Virus record (IMG/VR): IMGVR_UViG_3300042923_000423
Location: 1 to 44,428 of that record
Direction: 5' to 3' (one strand)
Source: a virus
DNA length: 44,428 nucleotides
Positions 31,395 through 38,317 of the stretch are shown piece by piece; the first letter of the stretch is position 1, and the number at the start of each line of letters is the position of its first letter. A program made the position numbers and the translations under genes. The notes beneath the pieces were generated by a model, which searched no databases, had not been told where the DNA came from, and saw only the letters and a program-made list of their open reading frames with translations.

Positions 31395-31607
31395 CTACTC
31401 CTCAATCCATACGTACAGATCGTCCATCGGCAGCCCTAAAGCGTTTGCGACCGTTTTTAACGTGTCGATGGACATCTTCCTTTTATTCTTCGAGTATACA
31501 TAATATTGCTGCTTTGACCATCCGAGAGATTCGTAAAACCTCACCGGATCGATCTTCCGATCACGAAGGATTTGAGAGAGTAGGCACTTATCGGCACGGA
31601 TAGCCAT
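31395..31607 (-). CDS. small XRE-like regulator
   Basis: 70 residues. RADKCLLSQILRDRKIDPV and YESLGWSKQQYYVYSKNKRK with SIDTLKTVANALGLPMDDLY form a compact XRE helix-turn-helix. ATG at 31607 with GAGGGG upstream; a longer frame reaches 31667 without a ribosome site. A LexA-type sequence lies 35 bases upstream. It is opposite to the riboswitch readthrough. Confidence 0.7.
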   Translation of the reverse strand: MAIRADKCLLSQILRDRKIDPVRFYESLGWSKQQYYVYSKNKRKMSIDTLKTVANALGLPMDDLYVWIEE

Positions 31608-31641
31608 GAAGTACCCCTCAAAAAAATTTTTCCCTAAAACA

Positions 31642-31706
31642 GAACATACGTTTCCTTTTATTGTCAAGCATTGTCTGAAGTGTAAACCTAATAAGAACTA
31701 GTGTTC
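31642..31706. promoter_or_regulatory. two LexA-type sequences and a -35-like element
   Basis: GAACATACGTTT (31642-31653) differs by one base from the perfect box of the YolD promoter. GAACTAGTGTTC (31695-31706) also has GAAC-N4-GTTC. On the minus strand TTGACA (31667-31662) is a consensus -35 upstream of the first box. Both the minus XRE gene and the plus gene at 31760 could be SOS-controlled. Confidence 0.5.
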
Positions 31707-31759
31707 TTGTGTAATGCGTAATATACTTTATTCAACATGACGAATGGGACGGTGATTCT

Positions 31760-31960
31760 ATGGATTCATATGAGTTAACAAGGGAGTTTTTGATTCAAAT
31801 TGGTGTTGACCCGGATAAACTTGCCATGAAAGTTAGAGCAGCAGAAATTAAGACCACAACCCACTGTATTGCATACCGAAGGTTTCGTAAGTTAATGGAG
31901 TGTTCTAATTGCCCATCTTGCCCGCTCGCTCATACCGAACGTAATCTCGAAACTTCTTAA
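31760..31960 (+). CDS. small Cys-rich protein
   Basis: 66 residues ending with CSNCPSCPLA, a CxxCxxC cluster that may bind metal. GGGACGGTGAT lies before the ATG. Its 3' end overlaps the converging repressor gene by 56 bases. No known family. Confidence 0.5.
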   Translation: MDSYELTREFLIQIGVDPDKLAMKVRAAEIKTTTHCIAYRRFRKLMECSNCPSCPLAHTERNLETS

Positions 31961-32276
31961 TTTGATCTTCTGTCAATGGTATCCCATCAATGGTAATAGT
32001 GTTATTTTTAATAAATTCTTCATCTGTTAGCTCGAGCTTATCGACAAAGCTTCGCGCTTCCTCGGACATAGTTAGATTTGGATCGTCTGTACGTCCAACA
32101 AGGTAGTCAATTGACACGTTGTAAATATCGGCCATTTTCTGCAAAAGTTCATTATCTGGTTGGACATGTTCATTTTCATAATGGGAATAACGTGCTCTTG
32201 CGATATTCAACATATTTGCAATTTCTTGTTGAGTCCTTTTTCCTCTGAGTTTTTTTAACCTCTTCCCCAGCAACAC
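31905..32276 (-). CDS. main lysogeny repressor, XRE family (cI-like)
   Basis: 123 residues. LKKLRGKRTQQEIANMLNIA and RARYSHYENEHVQPDNELLQ form the HTH, then a small dimerising tail (NLTMSEEARSFVDKLELTD). It lacks a self-cleavage domain. GTG start with GGAGG upstream. It diverges from the Cro-like gene across four of the five operators, so it represses both promoters and keeps the prophage silent. Confidence 0.82.
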   Translation of the reverse strand: MLLGKRLKKLRGKRTQQEIANMLNIARARYSHYENEHVQPDNELLQKMADIYNVSIDYLVGRTDDPNLTMSEEARSFVDKLELTDEEFIKNNTITIDGIPLTEDQIKKFRDYVRYERAGKMGN

Positions 32277-32311
32277 AGCAGCCTCCTTTCATTAACGTGC
32301 TACACCATATC

Positions 32312-32340
32312 ATTATAGATAAATAATGTATCATCTAAAA
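32312..32340 (-). promoter_or_regulatory. promoter of the main repressor
   Basis: On the minus strand TTTTAG, 17 bases, then TATAAT (32317-32312). Operator 1 fills the spacer, giving autoregulation. Confidence 0.55.
32318..32332. promoter_or_regulatory. operator 1 (GATAAATAATGTATC)
   Basis: Imperfect palindrome with GATAA/TATC arms, in the repressor promoter spacer. Confidence 0.7.
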
Positions 32341-32345
32341 GAAAT

Positions 32346-32360
32346 GATAAAAGATTTATC
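32346..32360. promoter_or_regulatory. operator 2 (GATAAAAGATTTATC)
   Basis: Palindrome GATAAA-AGA-TTTATC between the two divergent promoters. Confidence 0.75.
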
Positions 32361-32368
32361 AAAAACTA

Positions 32369-32397
32369 TTGACGATAAATAATTTATCGTTTATGAT
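32369..32397 (+). promoter_or_regulatory. promoter of the Cro-like gene
   Basis: TTGACG, 17 bases, then TATGAT, a strong sigma-A-type promoter. Operator 3 lies inside its spacer, so repressor binding blocks RNA polymerase directly. Confidence 0.8.
32374..32388. promoter_or_regulatory. operator 3 (GATAAATAATTTATC)
   Basis: Perfect GATAAAT-A-ATTTATC palindrome, the best operator, in the core of the early promoter. Confidence 0.8.
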
Positions 32398-32406
32398 GTG
32401 ATTGTT

Positions 32407-32421
32407 GATAAGAAATTTATC
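32407..32421. promoter_or_regulatory. operator 4 (GATAAGAAATTTATC)
   Basis: Lies just after the early start site, before the Cro-like gene. It shares 19 bases, TGATAAGAAATTTATCAAA, with operator 5. Confidence 0.75.
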
Positions 32422-32438
32422 AAACTGGAGGTGATAAG

Positions 32439-32678
32439 ATGAAGCGTGATCGCTTGATACTTGAACGTAATAAAAGGAAATTGACACGCGATGAACTTGC
32501 GAAGCACCTAGGAATATCCGAGGTATATGTTCGTAAGATCGAGTCGGGAAGTGTCAAGCCGGGCCGAGACACAATGATAAAATTCGAAGAGTTCTACAGT
32601 CTCGGTATGAAAACTTTGTTTCCAGATATTTTTTTGACCAAAAATGATAAGAAATTTATCAAAACAGGAACGGAGTGA
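32439..32678 (+). CDS. Cro-like XRE regulator
   Basis: 79 residues. RDELAKHLGISEVYVRKIES is the HTH; the C-terminus is short. GGAGGTGAT lies before the ATG. As the first gene rightward it should repress the repressor gene and favour lytic growth. Operator 5 lies in its last codons. Confidence 0.78.
   Translation: MKRDRLILERNKRKLTRDELAKHLGISEVYVRKIESGSVKPGRDTMIKFEEFYSLGMKTLFPDIFLTKNDKKFIKTGTE
32646..32660. promoter_or_regulatory. operator 5 inside the Cro-like gene
   Basis: An exact copy of operator 4 within the coding sequence (KKFIK), 25 bases before the antirepressor ATG. It could allow DNA looping or block transcription into the antirepressor. Confidence 0.65.
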
Positions 32679-32684
32679 TAAAAA

Positions 32685-33491
32685 ATGCGACAACTTGTTT
32701 TCATCGAAAATAATCGTCCATTAACGGATACTTTGATTGTTTCGGCGAAATTTGGAAAAAGGCATGATTCTGTTATGAGAGATGTTAGAGATATCCTTGA
32801 AAAACTCAACACAGACATTCCTGATGACCCAGTGAGAACAAACATTAATCGAAGTTTTGCATTCCACAATTTTGTGGAGACCCCCTATGTGAGCTTACAG
32901 AACAACCAAACATATATGAAGTTCAACTTAACTGAAGAAGCTTTCAACTTGGTTGTAATGGGCTTTACTGGATTTGACGCGATGACCTATAAAGTTGCTT
33001 TCATAAATGAATTCATTCGAATGCGAGAAGAAATAAAGTTCGGACTTACCAAGCCTTCGTATATGATCGACGATCCGATTGGTCGTGCTGAGCGCTGGAT
33101 TCAAGAAGAGCGACAAAGACAAGAACTTGAAGAACTGAATAAAAAGCGGGAAGAACAGTTAACCTTGCAAGCTCCAAAAGTTGCCCTATATGAAACCGCT
33201 ATGAATGCTAAAAACAATTTTACGATGGAGCGTGTTTCGAAAACACTTGGATATGGTCGAAATAAACTGTTTGAATTCCTAAGAGAACAAAAAGTACTTC
33301 GATTCAATAACTTGCCATACCAAGAGTACATTGACCGAAAATATTTTGATGTCCGACAGTATAGTATTACTCACAATACGACTGGAATCGAAAATAAAAA
33401 TCAAACGCTTGTAACTCCTAAAGGGGTTGCATACATTCATAAATTGTTAATCGAAAACGGCAAGATTCCAGGTGATCAAAAACATGCATAA
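32685..33491 (+). CDS. Rha/KilAC-type antirepressor
   Basis: 268 residues. The N-terminal Rha domain (about 5-110): RHDSVMRDVRDILEKL, NLTEEAFNLVVMGFTGFDAM and YKVAFINEFIRM. The C-terminal KilAC/ANT domain (about 160-265): GYGRNKLFEFLREQKVL, YFDVRQYSI and VTPKGVAYIHKLL. Such two-domain proteins relieve repression or switch lysogeny control. Contains the 21-bp repeat (32864-32884) that also lies before the CRISPR-like repeat gene. ATG preceded by GGAGTGAT. Confidence 0.82.
   Translation: MRQLVFIENNRPLTDTLIVSAKFGKRHDSVMRDVRDILEKLNTDIPDDPVRTNINRSFAFHNFVETPYVSLQNNQTYMKFNLTEEAFNLVVMGFTGFDAMTYKVAFINEFIRMREEIKFGLTKPSYMIDDPIGRAERWIQEERQRQELEELNKKREEQLTLQAPKVALYETAMNAKNNFTMERVSKTLGYGRNKLFEFLREQKVLRFNNLPYQEYIDRKYFDVRQYSITHNTTGIENKNQTLVTPKGVAYIHKLLIENGKIPGDQKHA
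32864..32884 (+). repeat. 21-bp repeat, copy in the rha gene
   Basis: Encodes HNFVETP; identical to 17996-18016. Confidence 0.6.
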
Positions 33492-33747
33492 AGATGTCCT
33501 GATAACCATTGTCGATAGCCATCTTGAACGAATTCGTAACGGAGAAATTCTTACCCAGCATGAATTGATGGAATTACTTGATGCTCAGGCAAAGTGGGTC
33601 TTCTCCGAATACAAAGATATGGTACACCTTTATAAAGATCAGCGAAGTACGATCAGAATTTATGATCTCTTCCTTTCAAACAAAGGACTTGATGGAGAGT
33701 TTGATAATTTTCATCACCGAATAATCAAGCGTAAATTCAAGAAATGA
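33484..33747 (+). CDS. small helical protein after the antirepressor
   Basis: 87 residues, helical and charged (SHLERIRNGEILTQHELMEL). ATG at 33484 overlaps the antirepressor stop region with AGGTGAT upstream; a GTG four codons earlier is possible. No recognised family. Confidence 0.55.
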   Translation: MHKDVLITIVDSHLERIRNGEILTQHELMELLDAQAKWVFSEYKDMVHLYKDQRSTIRIYDLFLSNKGLDGEFDNFHHRIIKRKFKK

Positions 33748-33797
33748 CCAATCAAGCCCAACCGAATAATAACGACCTAACGAAAGGAGCCACCCCC

Positions 33798-33914
33798 ATG
33801 AAAGGACCGGTAAAAATCACGATACCACCTAAACGGTTAGCAGAAGCAGCGATCAAATATCTGGCCCCTGCACTAGCCGATCAAACGAAGGATACGAAGA
33901 AGCAAGGAGCATAG
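33798..33914 (+). CDS. 38-residue microprotein
   Basis: MKGPVKITIPPKRLAEAAIK continues to a basic KDTKKQGA tail. AAAGGAG lies upstream. It ends directly before the DnaA-box cluster. Confidence 0.45.
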   Translation: MKGPVKITIPPKRLAEAAIKYLAPALADQTKDTKKQGA

Positions 33915-33956
33915 TTATCAACACACTATCCACAAGTTATCAACACCTTATCCACA
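33915..33956 (+). other. four DnaA boxes in 11-bp phase (candidate origin)
   Basis: TTATCAACA (33915), CTATCCACA (33926), TTATCAACA (33937) and TTATCCACA (33948) are all on the same strand and start exactly 11 bp apart, i.e. on one face of the helix. The last is the consensus DnaA box. An AT-rich stretch follows. A DnaA-bound origin or control site is likely. Confidence 0.7.
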
Positions 33957-33998
33957 ATACGCTATCATACCATAACTTACTGGGTATATAAACCAATA

Positions 33999-34040
33999 TT
34001 CGGCCCCCACTTTGTTGGGTGATTCGGTCGACTCGAAGGA
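33999..34040 (+). repeat. conserved intergenic structured element, copy 3
   Basis: TTCGGCCCCCA, a CCCA/TGGG hairpin, then GATTCGGTCG and ACTCGAAGG. It lies between the DnaA boxes and the next gene. Confidence 0.65.
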
Positions 34041-34059
34041 AAGACGGGAGAGTGACAGC

Positions 34060-34455
34060 GTGACACGCGATGAAATATGGAGGATGGACGCAGGGCGAGA
34101 ATTGGACGCGTTAGTGTCAGAGAAATTAATGGGTTGGACAGAATTTTCACCAATCGATCCAAAGATTGATTACGGTGTTGGAGTAAATGGTTATCGCCGT
34201 AACTACGCCAAGGACCCGGACGGTAGACTAACGTGGTTTCCATTTTACTCAACCGACATCACAGCAGCATGGGAAATAATAGGGAAGTTTGACGAAATAT
34301 CTGTACGAAAATATCAAACTGTTAGTCCCGGTTTTAGATACATTTGCAGAATTGATATAGATGGGGAGGATGTAATTGCTAACGGCCTGACAGCCCCAGA
34401 AGCCATATGCAAAGCCGCATTACTCACCTTGATCGAACGGGGTGAATCATTTTGA
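34060..34455 (+). CDS. phage ABA-sandwich domain protein (BC1872-like)
   Basis: 131 residues. TRDEIWRMDAGRELDALVSE, LMGW, FYSTDITAAWEIIGKF, APEAICKAALLTLIERGE follow a phage protein family of about 130 residues known as BC1872 or Phage_ABA_S. GTG at 34060 has GGGAG upstream. First gene after the candidate origin. Role unknown. Confidence 0.65.
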   Translation: MTRDEIWRMDAGRELDALVSEKLMGWTEFSPIDPKIDYGVGVNGYRRNYAKDPDGRLTWFPFYSTDITAAWEIIGKFDEISVRKYQTVSPGFRYICRIDIDGEDVIANGLTAPEAICKAALLTLIERGESF

Positions 34456-34637
34456 ACACAGTAGGAGATAAAGGAACATGCCCGAAGGACGGATCGCTAT
34501 TAACTCCAGTGGTCGAGCGTCATCAGAAGGAGTACAAGATAACGCTGGTTTGCTATCAGTGTAAGTACGAAGCTTCCTGCTGCTTACCATGGTCGGAATT
34601 TCAGGAGGACACGCCAAATGATCGAAGTCGAAAATAA
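34452..34637 (+). CDS. zinc-ribbon microprotein
   Basis: 61 residues with CPKD and CYQCKYEASCC. TTG start with GGGGTGA upstream, overlapping the previous stop. Typical early phage small protein. Confidence 0.5.
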   Translation: MNTVGDKGTCPKDGSLLTPVVERHQKEYKITLVCYQCKYEASCCLPWSEFQEDTPNDRSRK

Positions 34638-34788
34638 TGTCGTGAATGAGCGTTTGCACCCAATCCGATACATTACCCCTGTAAGCTATAAGCCAGAATG
34701 CGATTGTGGCAGTTGGGCCAAATTGAAGATCAACGGGCAGTATCGCTGTTGGGAGTGCGCTGAATGTGAGGGGGTCGAGCGAGTATGA
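34618..34788 (+). CDS. zinc-ribbon microprotein
   Basis: 56 residues with CDCG near residue 28 and CWECAEC near 44-50, a likely two-knuckle zinc site. AGGAGG upstream. It overlaps both neighbours. Confidence 0.55.
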   Translation: MIEVENNVVNERLHPIRYITPVSYKPECDCGSWAKLKINGQYRCWECAECEGVERV

Positions 34789-34925
34789 CCAGTGAAGAAA
34801 TGGCAAAGAACCTCGGAGACTTAATCGACTGGCTTGATGTGGAGATACCGGAGCTAAAGGAACATATGCGGAAAGAGCAGGAGTACCAGGCGAGATTGGT
34901 AGAGAGGAAGGTTAAGAGCGCATGA
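34785..34925 (+). CDS. small helical protein
   Basis: 46 residues, one charged helix (LGDLIDWLDVEIPELKEHMR). Start ATGA overlaps the previous stop. Translationally coupled. Confidence 0.5.
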   Translation: MTSEEMAKNLGDLIDWLDVEIPELKEHMRKEQEYQARLVERKVKSA

Positions 34926-35098
34926 GGGAGATTAAATATATCGAACTCGCCAAAGTAGAAATGGCGCACAACGGAAGGTCGGCTCTGTTCTGGCACATCT
35001 TAGCGAATCGTCGCCGTCTGCTGCTGAAAGAGATGAAAGAATTCGCTCAGCATGAAGACAACATAAAAACGCTGACCATGGCCCCGGTCAGCGCATAA
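34922..35098 (+). CDS. small basic helical protein
   Basis: 58 residues with a basic run NRRRLLLKEMKEF. ATGA overlap with the previous gene. A perfect CGCTGACC/GGTCAGCG hairpin (35070-35093) lies in its last codons, without a T tract. Confidence 0.5.
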   Translation: MREIKYIELAKVEMAHNGRSALFWHILANRRRLLLKEMKEFAQHEDNIKTLTMAPVSA

Positions 35099-35146
35099 AC
35101 CAAATATACCAATTGAATTATACCACAACTCCGAGAAGGTGGGTAT

Positions 35147-35419
35147 ATGGAAACCAAAACTCGGTTAGCGCTGCAACACATTGAATCTGGACTGTTCCTG
35201 AGCTGGTCGCCGGATAATTACCCTCATACCCGCAAGATTGATCAAGCCCGGCGATTCTACAGCATGGATGAACTGTCACTGTTTCTAACTCACAGCCCAT
35301 ATAAACCGGATGAACCGGAATTATACGAGATTATCGAAATTGAAATCACCTATCGCAAGAAGGAGGTAAACGCAGATGTGCGAGTACCTGAAAGCCCTGC
35401 AAATGCCGTTTCCGGCTGA
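35147..35419 (+). CDS. hypothetical early protein
   Basis: 90 residues, no known domain. GAAGGTGGG before the ATG. It overlaps the annealing protein gene by 44 bases; the long overlap makes the two co-translated. Confidence 0.5.
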   Translation: METKTRLALQHIESGLFLSWSPDNYPHTRKIDQARRFYSMDELSLFLTHSPYKPDEPELYEIIEIEITYRKKEVNADVRVPESPANAVSG

Positions 35420-36218
35420 GGACATAGAATGGCGCGTATCACACGCTGTACAGGGTAAGAACGGCGCTAGAGCCCTTGTGCTGGCTTATGTAACAAACCG
35501 AGCCATTATGGAACGATTGGACGATGTATTCGGAATATCGGGATGGAAAAACGAATACCAGGAATGGCGCGGTAAGGGTGTAAAGTGCACACTCACATGC
35601 AAAGTTGATGGTGAATGGATATCGAAGGAAGACGGAGCCGACGAGACGGATATGGAAGCCACGAAAGGCGGTTTCTCCAACTCCATGAAGCGCGCAGCAG
35701 TGCAATGGGGGATTGGCCGGTATCTCTACAATCTCGATCAAACATGGGTCGAAATCAGGGAACGCGGACAGAACTACATCAATACATCCGTAGGCCCGCG
35801 GGATCGGAAAGAACAAGTAAAGGGATATTGGGACACGCCCAAGCTTCCACAATGGGCCTTACCGGAAGGATATGAACCGAAAGGATCAATACCACAGGAG
35901 CCGCATATTGAACCAGATATAGGCGGATACAGCGACCAAGACGCACCGCCAAGCACGGATGACCTGAATAACCTACAAGAAAAGCCGACTGAACAACCTA
36001 AAGAGCCGCAGAAAAAGCAGACAACAACAGATACACCGATGTCTGATGCGCAGCGTAAGTACATCTTCAAGATGAAGAATGACAAGAAGATCGGCGATGA
36101 CGATTTCAAACGGATGGTAGCCGAGTTGGCAAACGGAAAGACGGATGTTTCCGAGTTAAACAAGTCGGAGGCAAGCAAGGTCATCAACTTCTTGGCGAAT
36201 TATCAGGTGGCATCATGA
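35376..36218 (+). CDS. Rad52-family single-strand annealing protein
   Basis: 280 residues. The N-terminal Rad52/22 domain (about 15-135): EWRVSHAVQGKNGARALVLAY, DDVFGISGWKNEYQEW, KEDGADETDMEATKGGFSNS and MKRAAVQWGIGRYLYNLD. A Pro/Gln linker follows and then a C-terminal helical domain (SDAQRKYIFKMKNDKKIGDD). It anneals complementary single strands during phage recombination. AAGGAGG lies upstream of the ATG. It pairs with replication genes further on. Confidence 0.85.
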   Translation: MCEYLKALQMPFPAEDIEWRVSHAVQGKNGARALVLAYVTNRAIMERLDDVFGISGWKNEYQEWRGKGVKCTLTCKVDGEWISKEDGADETDMEATKGGFSNSMKRAAVQWGIGRYLYNLDQTWVEIRERGQNYINTSVGPRDRKEQVKGYWDTPKLPQWALPEGYEPKGSIPQEPHIEPDIGGYSDQDAPPSTDDLNNLQEKPTEQPKEPQKKQTTTDTPMSDAQRKYIFKMKNDKKIGDDDFKRMVAELANGKTDVSELNKSEASKVINFLANYQVAS

Positions 36219-36556
36219 TCGTCCGATCATTAGCCAATCAGCCGGTACAGGGATACTCGAAAGATAAGCAAACGGAACATAACCGTGTTAAGCTCACACG
36301 CACTCAGAGAAGCGAATTACCGGCCAAGGAAGTAAAGAGACTGTACGCCCGTTCGAATCGCGTATGCGAGAAATGCGACCGTCAGAGAGCCACGGAAAAA
36401 GCGCATATCGAACGGCGCTGGAAAAGCGAATCCCGGCCTACGGCAGAAGACTTCGCCCACCTGTGTAAAACCTGTCATCAATTTTGCGATGGTTCGAAGG
36501 AAGGCCGGGCGTGGCTCATATCATTTCAAACTAAATTGTTGGGGGAAGCCAAATGA
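36215..36556 (+). CDS. HNH-like zinc protein
   Basis: 113 residues. CEKCDRQRATEKAHIERRW and HLCKTCHQFCDGSKEGRAW: two CxxC knuckles with an H-rich centre, an HNH-type arrangement often found next to phage recombination genes. Start ATGA overlaps the Rad52-like gene. Nuclease activity is not certain. Confidence 0.6.
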   Translation: MIVRSLANQPVQGYSKDKQTEHNRVKLTRTQRSELPAKEVKRLYARSNRVCEKCDRQRATEKAHIERRWKSESRPTAEDFAHLCKTCHQFCDGSKEGRAWLISFQTKLLGEAK

Positions 36557-36846
36557 AAGTATATATCGGAGACATGTTCGATTGGCAGGATGAGGAAGCG
36601 AAGAAAATGTGGATTACGTCCGACTCGCGGCAGTTTACGATTTCGGTGGAACGGACGCACAAGGACGGCAAGACCGGTGAGACGGTAACGAATCTCGTCG
36701 CGGAATACTACTACACCAACTTATCGGCACTCATTAACAAATTGGTCACGATGCGAGTTAAGGAATCAACAGCCGCGACGTTCACAGAGCTTCTAGAGGA
36801 CATCAAGTCCATCCGCCGGCATGTCGAAAATGCAATTGTGATCTAG
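36553..36846 (+). CDS. hypothetical early protein
   Basis: 97 residues, beta-rich then a helix (FTELLEDIKSIRRHVENAIV). ATGA overlap with the HNH-like gene; no known motif. Confidence 0.5.
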   Translation: MKVYIGDMFDWQDEEAKKMWITSDSRQFTISVERTHKDGKTGETVTNLVAEYYYTNLSALINKLVTMRVKESTAATFTELLEDIKSIRRHVENAIVI

Positions 36847-36857
36847 TAGAGGTTAGA

Positions 36858-36892
36858 GGGGGGGGAGTAAGGTATATACTCCCTAACCCCCC
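36858..36892 (+). repeat. G-rich/C-rich nested hairpin before element copy 4
   Basis: GGGAGTA-AGGTATA-TACTCCC (36863-36883) is nested in a run of G (36858-) and C (36887-36892). The same GGGAGTA/TACTCCC stem recurs at 38162-38180 before copy 5. Confidence 0.55.
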
Positions 36893-36895
36893 GGA

Positions 36896-36936
36896 TACGG
36901 CCCCCGTAAACTGAGCGGATTCGGTCGAATCGAAGC
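36896..36936 (+). repeat. conserved intergenic structured element, copy 4
   Basis: ACGGCCCCCG, variable loop, then GATTCGGTCG and AATCGAAG, 28 bases before the GTG of the PAPS-reductase-like gene. Confidence 0.65.
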
Positions 36937-36963
36937 AAGATCAAATCACAAGGAGGTACAACG

Positions 36964-37956
36964 GTGAACACTGTAAATGTACTTTCCATATCCGGCGGCA
37001 AGGACAGTACGGCCATGTGGATATTGGCTAAGTTGGAAATGGGCGTCGAAGTCCTCCCGGTATTTGCAGACACGGGTCATGAACACCCGATGACATATGA
37101 ATATCTCGATTACTTGGAAACGGTTCTTGGGCCGATCCGCCGAGTTAAGGCAGACTTTTCAGTGAGGATTGCAAAGAAACGGGATTATGTTGTCAATCAC
37201 TGGCCGCGAAAGCTGACGATGGATGTTCCCGGACATTGGCAAACAGAGGAAGGCGATGAATCCGTCTGGGTTCCTGAACAAAAGGGCATGAGTGAAAGTG
37301 AAGCATCGGCTGTTGTAGAAAGGGCGCTTAAAGCACTTGTTCCGACTGGAATCCCCTTTCTTGACTTATGCATCTGGAAAGGTCGATTCCCTTCAACGAA
37401 AGCTCGTTTTTGCACGCAATTCCTAAAAGTAGAAGTCATACAGGACCAGATATACGAACCGATCATCGCGGTGGGCGACAGTATTATTAGCTGGCAGGGT
37501 GTTCGGGCCGACGAAAGTCTAGCTCGTTCGAAGCTTACGGAGCGTGAGGACGGGGAAGGGTTTAGCGTATACCGGCCATTAATCAGGTGGACAGCCGATG
37601 ACGTATTCGCGATGCACCGGAAGCATGGAATCGAACCCAATCCATTATACAAACTGGGAATGAGTCGAGTTGGCTGCATGCCTTGCATTAATTCCAACAA
37701 AGCAGAATTATTCGAAATCGCTCGTAGGTTCCCGGAAGAAGTCGCACGGGTGAGAGAGTGGGAGCAAATCGTAAAGCTTGCATCCAAACGCCAAGCTGCA
37801 ACCTTCTTCCCAACGGCCCACGGACAAGGGAATGGAATAGACGAGTGGGTGGAATGGTCCAAAACCTCTTATGGCGGTAAAAGCTATGACATGCTTAAAT
37901 CCATCGAATTCGAGAATGTCCCAACATGTTCTAGCGCCTACGGGCTATGCGAATGA
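36964..37956 (+). CDS. phosphoadenosine-phosphosulfate reductase-like (PP-loop) protein
   Basis: 330 residues. PP-loop SGGKDST (10-16), then VFADTGHEHPMTYEYLDYLE, an FCTQFLK segment and WQGVRADES, with paired Cys near the end (GCMPCINS). These proteins use ATP to activate sulfate or sulfur donors; DndC is a relative. Phage copies may act in DNA or nucleotide sulfur modification. No other dnd genes are seen, so the exact reaction is open. GTG start with AAGGAGG upstream. Confidence 0.75.
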   Translation: MNTVNVLSISGGKDSTAMWILAKLEMGVEVLPVFADTGHEHPMTYEYLDYLETVLGPIRRVKADFSVRIAKKRDYVVNHWPRKLTMDVPGHWQTEEGDESVWVPEQKGMSESEASAVVERALKALVPTGIPFLDLCIWKGRFPSTKARFCTQFLKVEVIQDQIYEPIIAVGDSIISWQGVRADESLARSKLTEREDGEGFSVYRPLIRWTADDVFAMHRKHGIEPNPLYKLGMSRVGCMPCINSNKAELFEIARRFPEEVARVREWEQIVKLASKRQAATFFPTAHGQGNGIDEWVEWSKTSYGGKSYDMLKSIEFENVPTCSSAYGLCE

Positions 37957-38153
37957 GACGATTCCACGAATTCAATTGTCCGAAGTGTGGAGATGCCGGG
38001 GAGCGTAAACGACGTGTTGACCTGAAACGGCAATGCCCCTGGTCGATCATCCTAACAATGGAATGCCTGCATGGACACCGTTGGACCACATATGAAAAAG
38101 ACGAAAGTCGCTGCACGGAATACGATTTTTTCGAAGACGATGAAACAGCGTAA
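37947..38153 (+). CDS. zinc-knuckle protein
   Basis: 68 residues with CPKCGD near 10-15 and ECLHGHRW; likely metal-binding. Starts inside the previous gene's last codons (ATG at 37947 or 37953). Confidence 0.55.
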   Translation: MRMRRFHEFNCPKCGDAGERKRRVDLKRQCPWSIILTMECLHGHRWTTYEKDESRCTEYDFFEDDETA

Positions 38154-38161
38154 AGCGATAA

Positions 38162-38220
38162 GGGAGTACTAGATACTCCCTCCTTAAAAAATAATGGTGT
38201 AACCCCTCCTAACAAGGAGG
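38162..38220 (+). repeat. two hairpins upstream of element copy 5
   Basis: GGGAGTA-CTAGA-TACTCCC (38162-38180) is a perfect 7-bp stem with the same arms as at 36863. CCTCCT-AACA-AGGAGG (38205-38220) is a perfect 6-bp stem that contains a ribosome-site-like AGGAGG with no start codon after it. Confidence 0.55.
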
Positions 38221-38232
38221 TAATCCCCCCTG

Positions 38233-38296
38233 ATACGGCTACCATCCCTTCGGGATTAGGATTATTCGGTCGAGCCGATGGCAGCTTCGCTGTAAA
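38233..38296 (+). repeat. conserved intergenic structured element, copy 5
   Basis: ACGGCTACC, hairpin ATCCC-TTC-GGGAT, then GGATTATTCGGTCG and a TTC-loop hairpin CAGC-TTC-GCTG. It lies before the methylase gene. The TTC-loop hairpin is shared with copies 1, 6 and 8. Confidence 0.65.
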
Positions 38297-38317
38297 AGAC
38301 GAAGGAGGTACACATCA

